Source: Cribrihabitans_A pelagius (GTDB lineage: Bacteria; Pseudomonadota; Alphaproteobacteria; Rhodobacterales; Rhodobacteraceae). From it: DNA of 64,000 bases. Below the pieces are notes generated by a model. That model made no database searches and was not told the origin of the DNA. It saw nothing but the letters and a program-made list of their open reading frames with translations. Below are positions 39,509 through 47,403 of this stretch, in pieces (position 1 is the stretch's first letter; every line of letters begins with the position of its first letter). A program made the position numbers and the translations under genes. The DNA lies in contig NZ_JBMERR010000001.1 of assembly GCF_048820915.1 (NCBI RefSeq), positions 248,001 through 312,000 on the forward strand. The letters run 5' to 3'.

Positions 39509-40366
39509 ATGTCTGACTACAACTTCGCCTACCTCGACGAGCAAACCAAGCGGATGATCCGCCGGGCGATCCTCAAGGGGCTGGCGGTGCCGGGCTACCA
39601 GGTCCCTTTCGCCAGCCGCGAGATGCCGATGCCCTATGGCTGGGGGACCGGCGGCGTGCAGGTCACCGCTGCAGCGCTCACGCCCGAAGACACGCTGAAG
39701 GTGATCGACCAGGGCGCCGACGACACCACCAACGCGGTCTCGATCCGCAAGTTCTTCGAGAAGACCGCGGGGATCGCCACCACTGAGGAAACCGCGAAGG
39801 CCAGCGTCATCCAGACCCGCCACCGCATCCCCGAAGTGCCGCTGCGCGAGGATCAGATCCTGGTCTACCAGGTGCCGATCCCGGAACCGCTGCGCTTCCT
39901 CGAACCGCGCGAGACCGAGACCCGCAAGATGCACGCCCTGCAGGAATACGGGCTGATGCATGTGAAGCTCTACGAGGATATCAGCCGCCACGGCGCCATC
40001 GCCACTGCCTATGCCTACCCGGTGAAGACGGCGGACCGCTACGTGATGGACCCTTCGCCGATCCCCAAGTTCGACAACCCCAAGCTGGAAAGCGCGGCGA
40101 TCCAGCTGTTCGGCGCGGGCCGCGAGCAGCGCATCTACGCGCTGCCGCCCTACACCAGGGTGGTGAGCCTCGATTTCGAGGACCACCCGTTCGAGCCCTC
40201 CCGGGCCGGGCACGCTTGCGCGCTTTGCGCGGCAGAGGACAGCTACTTGGACGAGGTGATCCTGGATGACGCGGGCGGGCGGATGTTTGTCTGCTCCGAC
40301 ACCGACTATTGCCGCAGCCGCCGTGCGGAGGGGCACCGGGGCCTGCTGGCCGGGGAGGACGTCTGA
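39509..40366 (+). CDS. phnJ: Radical SAM C-P lyase PhnJ
   Basis: This 285-residue protein breaks the carbon-phosphorus bond of ribose methylphosphonate triphosphate. The C-terminal cysteines CALC, then 21 residues, C, then five residues, C (about 236, 239, 261 and 267) match the E. coli set (241, 244, 266, 272) that binds the cluster and forms the thiyl radical. It starts MSDYNFAYLDEQTKR at 39509. The upstream open frame to 39371 is the hairpin region and not family sequence. Confidence 0.95.
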   Translation: MSDYNFAYLDEQTKRMIRRAILKGLAVPGYQVPFASREMPMPYGWGTGGVQVTAAALTPEDTLKVIDQGADDTTNAVSIRKFFEKTAGIATTEETAKASVIQTRHRIPEVPLREDQILVYQVPIPEPLRFLEPRETETRKMHALQEYGLMHVKLYEDISRHGAIATAYAYPVKTADRYVMDPSPIPKFDNPKLESAAIQLFGAGREQRIYALPPYTRVVSLDFEDHPFEPSRAGHACALCAAEDSYLDEVILDDAGGRMFVCSDTDYCRSRRAEGHRGLLAGEDV

Positions 40367-40379
40367 TGCAGGGCGGGAC

Positions 40380-40424
40380 AAAAATTTTGCAAAATTTTTA
40401 CCCGGATTCGGCCAAAAATCCGGG
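40380..40424 (+). other. 20-bp AT palindrome and a following hairpin between phnJ and phnK
   Basis: AAAAATTTTGCAAAATTTTT (40380-40399) is a perfect palindrome, very unusual at this GC content. Directly after it CCCGGATT (40401-40408) pairs with AATCCGGG (40417-40424) around eight bases. The phnK ribosome site GGAGG follows at about 40429-40433. Confidence 0.7.
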
Positions 40425-40439
40425 CGCGGGAGGCACGCG

Positions 40440-41210
40440 ATGAGACCTTTGCTGGACGTCAGAAACCTGACGCGGATGTATGGCGCCCGCGTGGGCTGCG
40501 CGGACGTGAGCTTTGCGCTCTACCCCGGCGAGGTGATGGGGATTGTCGGCGAAAGCGGCTCGGGCAAGTCGACGCTTTTAAACTGCCTCGCGGGCCATCT
40601 GGCGCCGGACCGGGGCGCGGTTGTCTTCGACACAAGCGCCGAAGGGCCGGCCGATACCGTCACCATGCCCGAGCCCGCGCGGCGGATGCTGGGGCGCACC
40701 GACTGGGCCTTCGTGCACCAGCACGCGCGCGACGGCTTGCGCATGCAGGTGAGCGCGGGCGGCAACATCGGCGAGCGGCTGATGGCGGCGGGCGCGCGGC
40801 ATTATGGCCAGATCCGCGCCCGGGCCGCGGACTGGCTGGAGCGGGTGGAGATCGACGAGGCCCGCATCGGCGACCGGCCATCGGAGTTTTCCGGCGGCAT
40901 GCAGCAGCGGCTTCAGATCGCCCGTAACCTGGTCAGCGGCCCGCGGCTGGTGTTCATGGACGAGCCGACCGGCGGGCTCGATGTCTCGGTGCAGGCGCGG
41001 CTTCTGGACCTCATGCGCGGGCTGGTGCGCGGCATGGGGCTGTCGGCCATCATCGTGACTCATGACCTGGCCGTGGTGCGCCTGCTGGCAAGCCGGCTGA
41101 TGGTGATGAAGGACGGCCGGGTGGTGGAAGCCGGCCTCACCGACCAGGTGCTGGACGACCCCCAGCACGCCTATACCCAGCTGCTGGTCTCCAGCGTGCT
41201 GCAGGCCTGA
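40440..41210 (+). CDS. phnK: C-P lyase complex ABC-type protein PhnK
   Basis: This 256-residue ABC ATPase has Walker A GESGSGKSTLLNCL, signature FSGGMQQRLQIARNL, Walker B LVFMDEPTGGLD and HDLAVVRLL. It differs from peptide importers in being tied to the PhnGHIJ core, to which PhnK docks in E. coli. The start at 40440 (MRPLLDVRNLTRMYG) follows GGGAGG. It lies 73 bp after phnJ and 12 bp before phnL. Confidence 0.92.
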   Translation: MRPLLDVRNLTRMYGARVGCADVSFALYPGEVMGIVGESGSGKSTLLNCLAGHLAPDRGAVVFDTSAEGPADTVTMPEPARRMLGRTDWAFVHQHARDGLRMQVSAGGNIGERLMAAGARHYGQIRARAADWLERVEIDEARIGDRPSEFSGGMQQRLQIARNLVSGPRLVFMDEPTGGLDVSVQARLLDLMRGLVRGMGLSAIIVTHDLAVVRLLASRLMVMKDGRVVEAGLTDQVLDDPQHAYTQLLVSSVLQA

Positions 41211-41222
41211 GGAGCGGCCCAG

Positions 41223-41906
41223 ATGATCGACCTTGAAAATGTCTCCAAGAGCTTCACCCTGCACAATCAGGGCGGCGCGGTGATCCGGGTGCTGGAGGGC
41301 GCGTCGCTGAAGGTGGCGCCCGGCGAATGCGTGGGGCTTACCGGCGCCTCCGGAGCAGGAAAGTCCACGCTGATGCGGGTGATCTACGGCAACTATCTGG
41401 CAGCCTCGGGGCGGGTTCTGGTGGGCGGCACCGATGTCGCCCGTGCCGCCCCGCGCGAGATCCTGGAGCTGCGCCGCACCACGCTGGGGTATGTCAGCCA
41501 GTTCCTGCGCGTGGTGCCGCGGGTGCCGGCGCTGGAAGTGGTGGCGGAGCCGTTGCTGGCGACCGGCGTGTCCGCCGCCAAGGCCAGGGACAAGGCCGCG
41601 GGGCTGCTGGCGCGGCTGAACATTCCCGAACGGCTCTGGGGGCTGAGCCTGACCACCTTCTCGGGCGGCGAGCAGCAGCGGGTGAACATCGCACGCGGCT
41701 TTGCCTACGACTTCCCGGCGCTCTTGCTGGACGAGCCGACCGCCAGCCTTGATGCCGGGAACCGCGCCGCGGTGCTGGAGCTGATCGAGGCAGCGCGGGG
41801 GCGCGGGGCCGCGATTCTCGGGATCTTCCACGACGCCGGGGCACGGGAGCGGGTCTGCACCCGTTTCACCGATGTGTCGGACTTTGCGCCGGGGGTGGCA
41901 GCATGA
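41223..41906 (+). CDS. phnL: C-P lyase complex ABC-type protein PhnL
   Basis: This 227-residue ABC ATPase has Walker A GASGAGKSTLMRV, the PhnL-typical YGNYLAASGRVLVGG, signature FSGGEQQRVNIARGF and Walker B LLLDEPTASLD, followed by a switch His in FHDAG. PhnL binds on PhnK in the assembled C-P lyase. It overlaps phnN by 4 bp. Confidence 0.92.
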   Translation: MIDLENVSKSFTLHNQGGAVIRVLEGASLKVAPGECVGLTGASGAGKSTLMRVIYGNYLAASGRVLVGGTDVARAAPREILELRRTTLGYVSQFLRVVPRVPALEVVAEPLLATGVSAAKARDKAAGLLARLNIPERLWGLSLTTFSGGEQQRVNIARGFAYDFPALLLDEPTASLDAGNRAAVLELIEAARGRGAAILGIFHDAGARERVCTRFTDVSDFAPGVAA

Positions 41907-42472
41907 GTGCTGGCAGGGAGACGTTCCGGAAAAGCCCGGTGATCGCCGTTGCCGGCCCTTCCGGCGCGGGGAAGGACAGCCTGATGCTGGCCCTGTCCCG
42001 GGCGCGCCCGGGGCTGCGCCGGATGCGGCGGGTGATCACCCGGGTGCCGGAAGCGGGCGGCGAGGACTACCGCGCGGTGGGCGCGGCGGAGTTCTCGGCC
42101 CTCGTTGAGACCGGCGCCTTTGCGCTCAACTGGCAGGCGCACGGGCTGCACTACGGTGTTCCGCTGGAGATCGAGACCCTTCGGCAGGGCGCGGCGGGCG
42201 TGCTGGTGAACCTGTCGCGCGCGGTGCTGCCGCAGGCGCAGGCGCGGTTCGGCAACCTCATCGTGCTCTCGGTCAGCGCCGCGCCCGAGGTCCTGGCCGC
42301 GCGGCTGGCGGCACGCGGCCGCGAGGCGGGGGCGGCGCTGGAAGACCGCCTGGCGCGGGCTGCAAATCCGCTGCCGCCGGGCCTCTCCCGCGTGCATGAG
42401 ATCGACAACAGCGGCCGCCTGGAAGATGCGGTGGCCGCAGCGCTCACGGCGCTTCAGCTGGAGAGGGGGTAG
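41903..42472 (+). CDS. phnN: Ribose 1,5-bisphosphate phosphokinase
   Basis: This 189-residue guanylate-kinase-like protein has a P-loop GPSGAGKDSLMLAL and the region RVITRVPEAGGEDYRAV. It makes PRPP from ribose 1,5-bisphosphate at the end of phosphonate breakdown. The start overlaps phnL. Its last 19 bases overlap the convergent DUF1045 gene. Confidence 0.92.
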   Translation: MSAGRETFRKSPVIAVAGPSGAGKDSLMLALSRARPGLRRMRRVITRVPEAGGEDYRAVGAAEFSALVETGAFALNWQAHGLHYGVPLEIETLRQGAAGVLVNLSRAVLPQAQARFGNLIVLSVSAAPEVLAARLAARGREAGAALEDRLARAANPLPPGLSRVHEIDNSGRLEDAVAAALTALQLERG

Positions 42473-43137
42473 CGGTGGATCAGGCGGAACCTTCCGTCCG
42501 GCGCTTCGCCGACCAGCGCCAGATCGCGGATCACCAGCGGCGCGGGAACCAGCGGCAGGAGCTGCGCCTCCAGCGCCGCTTCCACCGCGGGCAGCCCGGA
42601 CTTGGGCAGCTTGCCGGTCAGCGTGATGTGGAAGCGGAACTGGTCCAGCACGTAAGGGTAGCCCCAGCGGGTGAGGTTTTCCTGCTGCGCCGGGGTGAGC
42701 CCGGCGGCGCGGCGGCGTGCAACCTCGGCCTCGGAGGCGGGGGCGCGGAAGCGGTCGAGCCCTTTCACCCATTCGGCCGCCAGCGCCTTCAGCGCGGCCT
42801 CGCTGCTTGCCGGGCGCAGCGCCAGAAAACGGCCCATCCGCGCCAGCCGCAAACCGTCAAGCGTTACCGGCGCCTGGCGCGCGGCAAGCGCGGCGCAGGC
42901 GTCATTCAGCGCGGCGAGGCTTTCGCCAGCTGCCAGTTTCATCGGCGGCTTGATGGTGGCGTGCAGCCCGTACTTGCGCGGCGTCGCGCTCAGCTCCACC
43001 ACATCCAGCCCGGCGGCCTCGGGATGCGGCAGCACCTCCCCCGCCTCCAGGTCCCAGCCGAGCCAGGCGGAGGCGAAGCGGCACCATTCCGCCGCCCGGG
43101 GCGGCACGTAATAGATCGCGTAGCGCGTGAATGTCAC
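42454..43137 (-). CDS. DUF1045 phosphonate metabolism protein (2H phosphoesterase superfamily)
   Basis: This 227-residue protein has two H-x-T motifs, HATIKPP (about 60) and HITLTGK (about 169), the hallmark of 2H phosphoesterases, and the family start RYAIYYVPP. It is found with C-P lyase genes. No phnP (cyclic ribose phosphodiesterase) is seen nearby, so it is a good candidate for hydrolysing the cyclic phosphate intermediate, which is inference. It starts with GTG at 43137 behind AGGAGG and is divergent from phnM, 50 bp away. Confidence 0.88.
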   Translation of the reverse strand: MTFTRYAIYYVPPRAAEWCRFASAWLGWDLEAGEVLPHPEAAGLDVVELSATPRKYGLHATIKPPMKLAAGESLAALNDACAALAARQAPVTLDGLRLARMGRFLALRPASSEAALKALAAEWVKGLDRFRAPASEAEVARRRAAGLTPAQQENLTRWGYPYVLDQFRFHITLTGKLPKSGLPAVEAALEAQLLPLVPAPLVIRDLALVGEAPDGRFRLIHRYPLSS

Positions 43138-43187
43138 ACTGGCCTCCTAAGCGTGGCCTTCCATAGCTCGAAAGATGTGTAGCCCAG

Positions 43188-44330
43188 ATGACAGAAGAGT
43201 TGATCCTTGCCAATGCCACGCTTGTCCTGCCCGAGCGCCTGAGCCGCGGCAGCGTGAAAATTGCCGGCGGCCGGATTGCCGCGCTGGACAGTGGCGCCGC
43301 GGTGCCTGCGGGCGCGGTGGACTGCGAGGGCGATTTCCTCTGCCCCGGGCTGGTGGAGCTGCATACCGACAATCTGGAGCGCCACATCCAGCCGCGCCCC
43401 GGGGTCGGCTGGCCGCATGGCGCCGCGCTGCTGGCGCATGACGCGGAGCTGGCCGGCACCGGCATCACCACGGTGTTCGATGCGATGCGGGTGGGGTCGA
43501 TCCTGCGCAAGGAAAGCCGCTATGGCGCCTATGCGCGGGAGCTGGCGGGCGAGCTGCTGGCGCTGCGCCAGACCGGCGCGCTGAAGATCTCGCATTACCT
43601 GCACCTGCGCGCCGAGGTCTGTTCGGACACGCTCGTGGAGGAGCTGGAAGCATTCGGTCCCGAGGACCGGGTTGGGCTGGTCTCACTGATGGACCACACG
43701 CCGGGGCAGCGGCAGTTCCGCGACCTCTCCAAGCTGGAGGCCTATGTGAAAGGCAAGCACGGCTTTGATGATGCGGGATTTGCCGCGCATGTCGCGCATC
43801 TGAAGGCGTTGCGCGAGGCCAATGGCGACCGGCACGAGACCGCTGCGGTGGAAGCGGCGGCGCGGTTCGGCGCGGTGCTGGCGAGCCATGACGACACCAC
43901 CGCGGAGCAGGTTGCGGTCTCGGCGGGGTATGGCATCCGGCTCGCGGAGTTTCCCACCACGGTGGAGGCGGCGCGGGCCTGCCGGGCGGCGGGCATCAAG
44001 GTAATGATGGGCGCGCCGAACCTGATCCGCGGCGGTTCGCACTCCGGCAACGTGGCGGCGGCGGAGCTGGCAGGGCTGGAGCTTCTGGACATCCTTTCGT
44101 CGGACTATGTGCCTGCGGGGCTGTTAATGGCGGCGGTGAAGCTGGGCGAGCAATGGGGAGACATCGCGCGGGGCCTTGCCACCGTGACCCGGGCGCCGGC
44201 CGATGCAGCGGGGCTCGGCGACCGCGGGCGCATCGCGCCGGGCTTGCGTGCGGATCTGATCCGCTTCCGTCTGTGCGGCGGGGTGCCCGCCCTGCGCGGG
44301 GTCTGGAGCCGCGGCGCCCGGGTGGCGTGA
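43188..44330 (+). CDS. phnM: Ribose 1-methylphosphonate 5-triphosphate diphosphatase
   Basis: This 380-residue amidohydrolase-fold enzyme removes pyrophosphate from the C-P lyase intermediate. Metal-binding motifs VELHTDNLERHIQPRPGV and later SLMDHTPGQRQF and LASHDDTT are visible, and SSDYVPAGLL near the C-terminus fits the family. It is separated from phnGHIJKLN by DUF1045 and has its own short divergent promoter region (43138-43187). The ribosome site is weak. Confidence 0.93.
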   Translation: MTEELILANATLVLPERLSRGSVKIAGGRIAALDSGAAVPAGAVDCEGDFLCPGLVELHTDNLERHIQPRPGVGWPHGAALLAHDAELAGTGITTVFDAMRVGSILRKESRYGAYARELAGELLALRQTGALKISHYLHLRAEVCSDTLVEELEAFGPEDRVGLVSLMDHTPGQRQFRDLSKLEAYVKGKHGFDDAGFAAHVAHLKALREANGDRHETAAVEAAARFGAVLASHDDTTAEQVAVSAGYGIRLAEFPTTVEAARACRAAGIKVMMGAPNLIRGGSHSGNVAAAELAGLELLDILSSDYVPAGLLMAAVKLGEQWGDIARGLATVTRAPADAAGLGDRGRIAPGLRADLIRFRLCGGVPALRGVWSRGARVA

Positions 44331-44382
44331 GGCGCCGGCGGGGATCAGCCAAGACCGGTCTGCCAGGCAGCGAACGGGGAAA

Positions 44383-44430
44383 GCGCCCGCCCGCCTGGGC
44401 GCGGGCGTGCGCTGCCCGGCTGCGCCGGGC
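44383..44430. terminator. Two GC hairpins in the phnM / methyltransferase convergent gap
   Basis: CGCCCGC (44384-44390) pairs with GCGGGCG (44401-44407), and GCCCGGC (44414-44420) pairs with GCCGGGC (44424-44430). They lie between two converging stops (44330 and 44446), so bidirectional termination is likely though no T-tracts are present. Confidence 0.5.
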
Positions 44431-44445
44431 GGGGCGGGGCGGGGC

Positions 44446-44925
44446 TCAGCCCGCGCGGTAGAACATGTAGCGGCCGGGCTGGATGCCCTCGGGGCCTGCG
44501 ATTTCCTCGAAACCCGCGAGCGGCTGGCCCGAAACGATGATCCCGCCCGGCGCCATCACTTTCGCGATTGCGGGCGACAGCGCGGCGGCCTCGGCCACGT
44601 CCTTTTCCTTCACGCCGAAACCGAAGTCGTAATGTGCGAGCGCGATCCGGTGGCCGGAAGCGGCAAGGCGGTCGAGCATCGGCCGCGCTTCGCCCTGTAA
44701 AAAGTCCTGCTCGGGCGGCACGCAGGAGGGGTGGCATTGCAGCACCCGGTCGATCACCCAGACGCGGCGGTCCGGCAGGATTTCGCGCAGGTGGTCGTAG
44801 CTGCGGCCGTTGCCAAGCCCCATGTCCAGCGCGTCGCCCGCGATGGCGGCGCTTTCCCTTGCGGCCCAGTTCAGCCCGTCGCGCTGGGCGGTGAGCCGCC
44901 GCAGCATGGACTCGAGACGGCTCAT
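44446..44925 (-). CDS. Small class I SAM-dependent methyltransferase
   Basis: This 159-residue protein has the SAM motif LDMGLGNGRSYDHLREI near residues 34-50 and VWVIDR as the acidic end of the next strand, then a late GGIIVSGQPL. It is short for a methyltransferase and lacks a substrate cap domain. It is the last of seven genes in a glycan-type operon and overlaps the deacetylase gene by 4 bp. Its target may be a sugar or lipid carrier, but this is unproven. Confidence 0.75.
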   Translation of the reverse strand: MSRLESMLRRLTAQRDGLNWAARESAAIAGDALDMGLGNGRSYDHLREILPDRRVWVIDRVLQCHPSCVPPEQDFLQGEARPMLDRLAASGHRIALAHYDFGFGVKEKDVAEAAALSPAIAKVMAPGGIIVSGQPLAGFEEIAGPEGIQPGRYMFYRAG

Positions 44926-45683
44926 GCGCTCATCCTTTCGTCATAGATCCAAGCCTCGCCCGGACCGGCCAGCAGCCGCGCGGCCAGGGCCCCGGTGAAT
45001 TCCCAGACCGCATCGTCCTGCGCCAGGTGGTGGGTGAGCAGCCCGTAAGGCTCGCCATTGTCGGCCTCGCCCAGGCGGCGGTCGCGCAGCTGGCGGGTGA
45101 CCTGGCGGATCAGGTCTTCCGGCGGCAGCAGGCCGCGCCCGGCGTGCCAGGCGATGGGGTCGAGATGCGCGTTCACCCTGAGCAGCCCCGGCGCGGGCTT
45201 GGCAGCGCTGCGCGGCGTGAAGGTGGAGATCGCGGTAAAGCCGGCGCCCGCAAGCCAGGGCAGCATCTGCGCATCGAGCCGGTTCCAGGGCGGCACGAAC
45301 ATCGGCCGCAGGCTGGCGCCGAACAGGTCCTGCAAGCGGGTCAGGCCGCGCTCTGCCTCCTCCAGCAGCACGTCCAGCGGGCGGTGGGGGCCGAACTCGG
45401 CCTTCTTCTCGCCCGCGGGGGCGTGGTTCTGATGCGCCCAGCCATGCACCACCGGGATCAGCTGGGGGGTTTCGGCGGTGAACCGGGCGAGATCGGGTGT
45501 GGCCCCCTGCGGGATGACCGCCAGATGCACGGGCAGGTCCAGCGTCTGCGACAGCGCGGCGAGCCGGTCCAGCTCGGGTGATTGCGCCATCGCGTCATCG
45601 TCGCGCCACCACAGGGGCAGGGTCTTCCCTGCCGCCTGCCATTGCGCCAGCTCCTTATCCAGCTCGCTCCAGTCTGGTGTCAT
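44922..45683 (-). CDS. Polysaccharide deacetylase-like protein
   Basis: This 253-residue protein has a NodB-like barrel: WWRDDDAMAQSPELDRL (metal Asp pair), HLAVIPQG, HGWAHQNH (metal His motif, about 100-107), FVPPWNRLD and a late GLLTHHLAQDD. It may remove acetyl groups from a glycan. No signal peptide is visible, so it probably acts in the cytoplasm on a precursor. The ATG at 45683 (MTPDWSEL) overlaps the preceding stop; an in-frame ATG at 45689 is too close to the G-run. Confidence 0.8.
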   Translation of the reverse strand: MTPDWSELDKELAQWQAAGKTLPLWWRDDDAMAQSPELDRLAALSQTLDLPVHLAVIPQGATPDLARFTAETPQLIPVVHGWAHQNHAPAGEKKAEFGPHRPLDVLLEEAERGLTRLQDLFGASLRPMFVPPWNRLDAQMLPWLAGAGFTAISTFTPRSAAKPAPGLLRVNAHLDPIAWHAGRGLLPPEDLIRQVTRQLRDRRLGEADNGEPYGLLTHHLAQDDAVWEFTGALAARLLAGPGEAWIYDERMSA

Positions 45684-46816
45684 GCACATCCCCCCAGAAG
45701 TCCCGCAGCAATCTCCACCGTCCGGGCAGCGCCGTCAAACTGGAAACCGCCCGAAGGCCGCCCTGGGGCTTGCATGGCCGCCTTGAGCGCAGCGCATAGG
45801 TGATGGGGGGTGAGTTCCGCCGCTTTCACCACGGCGATCCCGTCCAGCGGAGCAAGGCTCTGCGCGCGCAGCGATTGTTCGGTTTCGCCGCCGGCATCGA
45901 AGGGCACCAGCACCGCAGGGGTGCCCGACTGCAACAGGTCGAGCGCGGTGTTGTAGCCGCACATGCTGACCGAGGCGGCAGCACCTTCCAGCATCTGGCG
46001 GAAATCGGGGCGCGCGGGCTCCAGGATGGCGGGGGAGGGGCGCTCGCTGAGCGCCTTGATCCTCGCCGCCGCATCGCTGCCGCCGACCAGCAGCCGCCAG
46101 CGGTGGTCCGGCATCAGCCGGGCGGCCTGCTGCGCGCAGGCAAACAGCGCATCGCCCACACCGCCGCCGCCGGCGCTCACCAGGATCTCACCCTTGCCCG
46201 CGCCTTCAGGGTGCGGCGCGGCAGGCGCAGGCGCGACATAGCCGGTGTAGTGCAGCTTCTCCGCCAGCAGGGGAGAGACCGGCCAGCTTGCCTCCAGCCG
46301 GGTGGCGGCAGGGTCGGAATGCACCAGCACCGCGTCGTAATGCGCGGCGATCACCGCATCGGCGGCCTCGGCCTTTTGCGGCTTGGAGGGCGGGGCGAGG
46401 ATGTCGCGCACCGAGGCCAGAACCACCAGCCGGCGCGGCAGGGTGCCCGCGGCCTCCAGCAGTGCCAGGAATTCCGGCGCGAGGGAGCGGCGGCCGAAGG
46501 GGTAGAGCTCGGTGATCAGCACATCAGGCTGCATGTCTTCAAGGGCCGCGCAAAGTGCTGTGCGGCGGCGGGCGAGGTATGCCCCATCGGCCAGTGCTCC
46601 GCTCTCGCCCAGGAGCCGCGTGAACGCCACCCCATCCGAGCGCAGCGGCGGCAGCTGCACCAGATCAACGCCGGTGCTGTCGAGCTGCGGCGCCGGGAAG
46701 CCGCCGGAGGCGACGCGCACGGCATGGCCCTCGGCGGCAAAGGCGCGGCCGAAGGTCAGTGCCCGCGACAGGTGCCCGGTGCCGAGGAGGTGGGTGACGG
46801 CGATCAGCACCTTCAT
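45680..46816 (-). CDS. MurG/GT28-like glycosyltransferase
   Basis: This 378-residue GT-B protein starts MKVLIAVTHLLGTGHLSRAL (glycine-rich acceptor loop, as in MurG). It carries ILVSAGGGGVGDALFACAQQ at the domain joint and MCGYNTALDLLQSGTPAVLV in the donor-binding domain. It resembles the protein at 49736-50965 in layout, and the two may be paralogues. The start at 46816 overlaps the phosphatase stop by 4 bp. Donor and acceptor are unknown. Confidence 0.78.
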   Translation of the reverse strand: MKVLIAVTHLLGTGHLSRALTFGRAFAAEGHAVRVASGGFPAPQLDSTGVDLVQLPPLRSDGVAFTRLLGESGALADGAYLARRRTALCAALEDMQPDVLITELYPFGRRSLAPEFLALLEAAGTLPRRLVVLASVRDILAPPSKPQKAEAADAVIAAHYDAVLVHSDPAATRLEASWPVSPLLAEKLHYTGYVAPAPAAPHPEGAGKGEILVSAGGGGVGDALFACAQQAARLMPDHRWRLLVGGSDAAARIKALSERPSPAILEPARPDFRQMLEGAAASVSMCGYNTALDLLQSGTPAVLVPFDAGGETEQSLRAQSLAPLDGIAVVKAAELTPHHLCAALKAAMQAPGRPSGGFQFDGAARTVEIAAGLLGGCA

Positions 46817-47403
46817 GCCGCATCTTCCTTGCGCAGGAGCCGGACCGGCTCCTCCCAGGGGGTGAGGCTGCGGTCCGCGATTTCCACCACGAACAGACGG
46901 TTGCGCTTGATACGAAAGGGCGCGGGGCCTGCGAAATCCCAGCCGTAAGCACGCGCCAGGATCATCCGCATGATGCCGATATGGCAGACCGCGACCGTGT
47001 CCTGCGTAAGGCCCGCGAGCCAGGGTTCGATGCGCGCCCAGACCTCTGCCGGGCTCTCGCCGCCGGGCGGGCGGTAGTCCCAGCCCCAATCCTCGATATC
47101 GCGAAAGCCGCTTTGCGGTTCGGCTTTCAGATCGCGGCCGTGCAGGCCCTCCCACTCGCCCCAATTCATCTCGGTCAGCTCCGGTGCTGTGTGCGGCGCG
47201 CGGCCTGCGACCAGCCGCGCGGTTTCCGCCGCGCGCAGGAGCGGGCTGGACCAGAGCGCGGCTTTGTCCCAGGGGGCGGGGAGGACGTAGCCTGCGAGCT
47301 CGGCCCGAGCGCCGCCGTCCAGCGGGATGTCGCTGCGGCCCTGGATGCGGCCCGCGCGGTTCCAGGCGGTATGGCCGTGGCGCAGGAGGGCAAGTCGGAT
47401 CAT
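46813..47403 (-). CDS. Histidine phosphatase family protein
   Basis: This 196-residue protein has the phosphoglycerate-mutase-like active site LLRHGHTAWNRAGRIQGRSD (residues about 6-25), the acidic MNWGEWEG and the second catalytic His in VAVCHIGIMR. In a glycosyltransferase operon it might dephosphorylate a glycosyl phosphate product, as GpgP does for glucosylglycerate, but this is inference. It overlaps both neighbours by 4 bp. Confidence 0.85.
   Translation of the reverse strand: MIRLALLRHGHTAWNRAGRIQGRSDIPLDGGARAELAGYVLPAPWDKAALWSSPLLRAAETARLVAGRAPHTAPELTEMNWGEWEGLHGRDLKAEPQSGFRDIEDWGWDYRPPGGESPAEVWARIEPWLAGLTQDTVAVCHIGIMRMILARAYGWDFAGPAPFRIKRNRLFVVEIADRSLTPWEEPVRLLRKEDAA

Noticed and set aside
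46816..47164. Longer N-terminus for the glycosyltransferase ending at 45680
   Set aside because: The extension lies inside the histidine phosphatase gene and is Arg/Pro/Gly-rich; the family start MKVLIAVTHLLGTGH is at 46816.
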